Source: Olavius algarvensis associated proteobacterium Delta 3
GTDB lineage: Bacteria; Desulfobacterota; Desulfobacteria; Desulfobacterales; CAFBRK01
Direction of reading: 5' to 3'
Assembly: GCA_903231505.1 (NCBI GenBank)
Contig: CAFBRK010000341.1
Span: 1 to 64,000 of the forward strand
Length of the DNA: 64,000 bases
Shown: positions 60,317 through 64,000 of the stretch, piece by piece
How the letters are laid out: every line of letters starts with the position of its first letter
Position numbering within the stretch: the stretch's first letter is position 1
Position numbers and translations under genes: made by a program
The notes under the pieces: model-generated
Told to the model about the DNA's origin: nothing
Database searches by the model: none
The model's input: only the letters and a program-made list of their open reading frames with translations

Positions 60317-61833
60317 TTATGGTTTTTGGATACCCAGCTTTCGCATGCGGGCGCGCAAGGTACTGCGGTCCAGACCGAGGATTTCGGCCGCGCTGTTGTG
60401 GCCGCTCACCTTCCAGTGGGTCTGCTCAAGCACCCGGACAATATACTCCCGCTCCACATCTGCAAGGGTTCGGTCGGCCTTTGTGACATCCTTGCCCGGC
60501 TTTTTAAGCTCGTCCACCAGGCGCATTTTGGGTCCGGAAGAGTTGATCACCGCCCGCTCGAGTACATTTTCAAGCTCGCGGATGTTGCCGGGCCAGTGAT
60601 AATCCTGCAATGTATGCATCACGCTCGTGGGGATGCTCCCGATGGACTTGCCCAGCTTTTTTGAAATTTTTTCGACAAAATAATCCACCAGCAGGGAAAC
60701 GTCGTCACGGCGTTCCCTCAACGGGGGCACGGTAATCGGAAAAATATTCAGCCGGTACCAGAGATCCTCCCGGAATCTCCCATTGCGAACCTCCTCCTCA
60801 AGATGGCGATTGGTGGCGGCTATCACCCTTACGTCGACTTTGATTGTTGGGAACTCCCCAGCCGTTCAAATTCGCCATCCTGGATCACCCGAAGCAGCTT
60901 GGGCTGAAGCTCCAGGGGTAGTTCGCCGATCTCATCCATGAAAAGGGTCGCACCGTCGGCAATCTCGAACCGCCCCAGCTGTTTTGCGTGGGCACCGGTG
61001 AACGCACCTTTCTCATGGCCGAACAGCTCGCTTTCGATGAGGGCTGGCGGCAATGTGGCACAATTTATTTTAACCAGCGCGCGATCTTTGCGCCGGCTCA
61101 GGTTGTGAACGGCCCTGGCGACCAGCTCTTTGCCGGTTCCGGTCTCGCCGAGTACCAGAACCGTTGTATCGGTGGCGGCAATCTGTTCCACCTTATAGAG
61201 AACATAATTGATCTCGTCACTTTGCCCGATAATGTTCTCATGATTGTATACCGATTTGATTTCGTCCTGCAGGTACGCTCTCTCGGCCTCAAGTTTTTCT
61301 TTTAACTCTTTTATTTCGCTAAGGGCTGTCTGAAGGTTCACTTCGGCCCGCTTGCTATCGGTGATGTCCTGCATCCACCCGGACATCCGGACCGCGTTTC
61401 CCGCGGGGTCCCATATTGCCTGGCCGCGTGTTAAAACCCACACATATGTGCCTGATTTCGTTTGAAGACGATATTCGACCGTAAATGGGATACGCTCAGA
61501 CAGATGGCGTTCGATAGCTGTCCAGACAGCACCGCTGTCCTCGGGGTGAATTCGGCTGCGGAAAGCCGCCATTGGACATGGACATTCTTCGAGTGGAACC
61601 CCCAAAATTTCTCGCAACCGCTCGGAGTAAAAGACCGTGTCCGATGGGATATCCCAGTCCCAGAGGCCGTCGGTAGAGCTTTCGAGGGCCCACAGATATC
61701 GCTCCTTGCTGTTGATCAATGCCTTGTGCTTTCGGCGGTGCCTCATCCGCTGGACAAGCAGCCCAACGATACACATGGTCACGACGACACCGAAAAAAAC
61801 AAAGACGACGGTTGATGTGTGTATAGAGTCCAT
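60317..61833 (-). pseudogene. Membrane-anchored PAS sigma-54 activator, frameshifted
   Basis: The upstream frame (start 61833) has one membrane helix (about 8-27), a PAS domain (LWALESSTDGLWDWDIPSDT) and most of the AAA+ domain: LGETGTGKELVARAVHNLSR (Walker A), GAFTGAHAKQ (sigma-54 contact loop) and ATLFMDEIGELP (Walker B). It breaks at 60847, where one added A continues VDVRVIAATNRHLEEEVRNG, then DLWYRLNIFPITVPPLRERR and a Fis-type helix-turn-helix (SAAEILGLDRSTLRARMRKL). Restored length about 505. A signal-responsive activator of sigma-54 promoters; candidate regulator of the sigma-54 sites in this window. Confidence 0.85.
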
Positions 61834-61999
61834 CCCGGCTCCTCTATCACTTGTAGATTTTATATAATAATCTGCGGATCTGCAGGGAACTGAAGACTGC
61901 CGACGTCAAAATACGATCGTGCACCGATGTTATGAAGCGCGACGATGTCGCTCCGAGGACGAAAGCTCTGTACGCCGTTATTGTGGCGGACTCAGATGT

Positions 62000-62983
62000 C
62001 TATCGCTGCCGCCCGGTTGGGCTGAATTTCCGTTTCGCTCCAACATGGGGAGATTCGCTGAATTTCAATCGGCTCGATCCGGGCCTTCGCGGACGCGCCC
62101 GTCCAGCCTCGATGGAGGTCACCACAAATCCGGCCAGAAGCAGCGCCATGCCGAATAAGGCTAAGGCGGAAAAGCGTTCTCCGAGGAAAAAATATCCCAG
62201 CATACCGGCAGTCAACGGCTCGGCCAGCAACAAGGTGGTGCCGGTTTTCGAATTCACCCGTTTAAGTCCCTGGGAATAGAGCACATAGGGACAGGCGGTT
62301 GCAACCAACCCGAGAAACAGGACGACAGCATATCCGCTGGGTCGCGTCAGCCAAGCAAGATTTTCAATCCAAAGGAACGGCGCGAGAAACAAGGCCCCCA
62401 ACGAGGACACCACGGCGATGGCGGCGTAAGCGGGTACATGGACCACCAGTCGTTTCACCGAGATTGAAAATATGGCAAACGCGGCACCCGCCCCCAGCGC
62501 CAGGAAAACCCCCGGGATATCGACACTCAGGCCGCCTCCGGCCGAAATCAGCAACCCGCATCCGAACACTGCCAGGGCGGTGGCATATATCCATTCCGGA
62601 TTCGGGCGTTCGCCCTGCATCACCCACTCCATGAGACCGGCAAACATTGGAGGGCTGCCCATGGCCACAATGGTCCCCACAGCCACACCGGTTTTGGCAA
62701 TGCTGCTAAAGAAGAAGTATTGATAGGCCGCCATTCCCATCGTCGCCAACAGCATGGCCGGACAGAGGAACCGTCGCGGGCTGCTAAGGTCGCCCCGGAG
62801 CGCAGCCAGCATCAGCAACGCGCCACCGGCAACGGACAGTCTCACCACGCCCAGCGCCTGGGGTGATACTTCGGCCGGCGCAAACGTCCGGGCCGTGCCC
62901 ACCGTGCCCCACAGAAAACCCGCGCTCAGCACCAGGGCGCATCCGGTGATCGCGTCACGGCTGCTTTCCATCGGAACTGTCAT
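62000..62983 (-). CDS. EamA-family (DMT) transporter
   Basis: 327 residues with ten predicted helices in two EamA repeats (GFLWGTVGTARTFAPAEVSP; GAAFAIFSISVKRLVVHVPA). LLAEPLTAGMLGYFFLGERF near the end is the typical second-repeat motif. A metabolite exporter of unknown substrate. The C-terminal approximately 35 residues are basic and non-membrane. Confidence 0.88.
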   Translation of the reverse strand: MTVPMESSRDAITGCALVLSAGFLWGTVGTARTFAPAEVSPQALGVVRLSVAGGALLMLAALRGDLSSPRRFLCPAMLLATMGMAAYQYFFFSSIAKTGVAVGTIVAMGSPPMFAGLMEWVMQGERPNPEWIYATALAVFGCGLLISAGGGLSVDIPGVFLALGAGAAFAIFSISVKRLVVHVPAYAAIAVVSSLGALFLAPFLWIENLAWLTRPSGYAVVLFLGLVATACPYVLYSQGLKRVNSKTGTTLLLAEPLTAGMLGYFFLGERFSALALFGMALLLAGFVVTSIEAGRARPRRPGSSRLKFSESPHVGAKRKFSPTGRQR

Positions 62984-63095
62984 CGCGCTCCTGTCTCCAA
63001 GTGCTGTCCGGCTATGGGTCGGCCGTGTCTATGCCAAAGATTCCATGCCATGTTCGGGCTGACGCGCCCGGCCGGTGGAACCGGGCGGCCTGTGC

Positions 63096-64000
63096 TCACG
63101 ACCCGAACCATTTTTTCATGATCTGGTCATACTCGCCGCTTTCCATGAGCCTGAGCAACGCGATATTGATACGGTCCCGAAGGTCGCTTTGATAGGGAAG
63201 GGCGATGCCGTAGCTTTTCTCCTTGAAAATCAACCCCACAACCTGGACCTTTCCTCTTCCTTTTTTGGAAGCATAGTGTTGGAGGACAGGTGCATCGTAC
63301 ACGACGGCATCGACCTTTCCGGATTCTAAAACGCGGTACACGAGATCCACGTTCTCGAGTTCGAGAGCAGACAAGCCCTGCTGGGCAAGATATTCGGCGG
63401 CCGTACTTCTTTCGACGGTGGCCACCCGCTTGCCGAACAGATCCTCCGGGCCGTCAATGATTCCGTGCAGCTCCCGGACCGTCACCGTTGAGGTCACGCT
63501 CGCGGTGAAGTAGGCAAAGACAAAAAAGCCGGCCAATATCCACACCAGGCCGAACATCCGGCCGATGGTTCCTTTCGGCGTCTTGTCCCCATAGCCGACC
63601 GTCGTAACGGTAACCACCGCCCACCAGATGGATTGCCAGATGCCTTGAACATAGCGTTTGGGAAACTGAGGGTTGTGCCGGCGCTCCAGTACCCATATGA
63701 TGTGTGCGGCAATGAGAAGAACGACAAAGAAGACAGCGACCCCGGAAAGCAGTTCCCGGGAGAAAATAACGGTAAACACCTGTCTGACGACCTTGCCAAG
63801 CAGCGAGCCGGACCCTTCCGACACCATGATCTGAAGTCCCGACTCAAAATATGCGTGGGAAAAGTCGAGGGCCTGCTCCCGTTTGGATGTGATGCCTATT
63901 CCGGAAATCCCCACATCGGCTGCCCCGCGTTTGACGTCATCAAGCAGCTTTGCGATGGTATTGACGCCATACACCTCATATTCCAAACCGAGTTCCCGGG
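63096..64000 (-). CDS. Glutamate-receptor-type ligand-gated potassium channel, 5' end outside window
   Basis: The frame runs through the window edge (RELGLEYEVYGVNT continues upstream), so the N-terminal part is missing. Order: end of ligand-binding lobe 1 with DVGISGIGIT, membrane helix (SGVAVFFVVLLIAAHIIWVL), pore with the potassium filter TTVGYGD, second helix (IGRMFGLVWILAGFFVFAYF), then lobe 2 (GKRVATVERSTAAEYLAQQG ... VDAVVYDAPVL). GluR0-like: an extracytoplasmic amino-acid-binding fold split by a two-helix K+ pore. Confidence 0.9.
   Translation of the reverse strand, partial: RELGLEYEVYGVNTIAKLLDDVKRGAADVGISGIGITSKREQALDFSHAYFESGLQIMVSEGSGSLLGKVVRQVFTVIFSRELLSGVAVFFVVLLIAAHIIWVLERRHNPQFPKRYVQGIWQSIWWAVVTVTTVGYGDKTPKGTIGRMFGLVWILAGFFVFAYFTASVTSTVTVRELHGIIDGPEDLFGKRVATVERSTAAEYLAQQGLSALELENVDLVYRVLESGKVDAVVYDAPVLQHYASKKGRGKVQVVGLIFKEKSYGIALPYQSDLRDRINIALLRLMESGEYDQIMKKWFGS

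Noticed and set aside
59106..60850. Selenocysteine read-through to explain the split kinase and activator genes
   Set aside because: The continuation lies in a different reading frame in both cases, and the activator stops at TAA, so a one-base frameshift is required, not recoding of TGA.

Overview
The window looks like chromosomal DNA of a mesophilic, anaerobic Desulfobacterota, most likely a sulfate reducer of the Desulfobacterales. This is an inference from gene content: two proteins with the acetyl-CoA-synthase-type four-cysteine Fe-S motif, a probable selenoprotein, sodium/solute symporters, a PEP-CTERM protein behind a sigma-54-type promoter, and stand-alone stress modules. No rRNA operon or CRISPR array is present. 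Base composition is mixed, with clearly AT-richer cargo inside mobile regions.

Layout. 1-9.7 kb: PHA-synthase-like hydrolase, sodium/solute symporter, rhomboid protease with a repeat tail, a zinc-finger/membrane/repeat protein and a frameshifted LivM-type permease. 9.8-18.8 kb: accretion zone at tRNA-Pro(CGG). A 52-bp direct repeat of the tRNA 3' part (10798-10849 and 18710-18761) bounds an approximately 8-kb phage-derived element. It carries an integrase, two cargo genes of unknown function, a truncated prohead-protease/capsid fusion, DnaB helicase, a replication initiator with internal iterons, and ribbon-helix-helix regulators. An older degenerate scar (9802-9871) with a toxin-antitoxin remnant lies just outside. 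19-22.7 kb: purA, tadA, arfB and a PIN toxin with a frameshifted antitoxin. 23-31.3 kb: symporter with a structured leader and a 28-residue companion, two unknown envelope proteins, an AhpD-like CxxU selenoprotein, a DUF3786 Fe-S protein, a cysteine-rich protein and an Fe-S/LuxR fusion. 31-38.9 kb: a 1243-residue repeat protein, TetR, an aminotransferase and a RES-Xre toxin-antitoxin pair. 39-42.4 kb: tRNA-Arg(ACG) followed by layered island debris (ATPase, IS fragment, VapBC pair), with copies of the tRNA 3' end marking old junctions. 42.5-51.6 kb: UMF1 transporter, acyltransferase, glycosyltransferase, PEP-CTERM SGNH hydrolase, NYN protein, haemolysin-III protein. 51.6-57.6 kb: two GH130 enzymes and two glycosyltransferases in one operon. 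57.6-64 kb: PAS histidine kinase, monooxygenase-fold protein, KhpA, sigma-54 activator, EamA exporter and a glutamate-receptor-type potassium channel cut by the window edge.

How genes work together. The element at tRNA-Pro has the layout of a small phage satellite or decayed prophage: leftward replication genes under one promoter, two terminators inside that leftward unit, and oppositely oriented cargo. The GH130/glycosyltransferase operon probably makes and phosphorolyses a mannose-containing oligosaccharide. The PEP-CTERM hydrolase, a glycosyltransferase and a small membrane protein share sigma-54-like promoters and a TGTGAA/TTCACA palindrome, suggesting co-regulated surface functions.

Caution. 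Six interrupted reading frames (livM-like, 12.4-kb secreted protein, 22.5-kb antitoxin, 40.8-kb transposase fragment, 59.1-kb kinase, 60.8-kb activator) can each be restored by adding one base to a short homopolymer. That pattern is typical of sequencing indels, so these genes may be intact in the organism.
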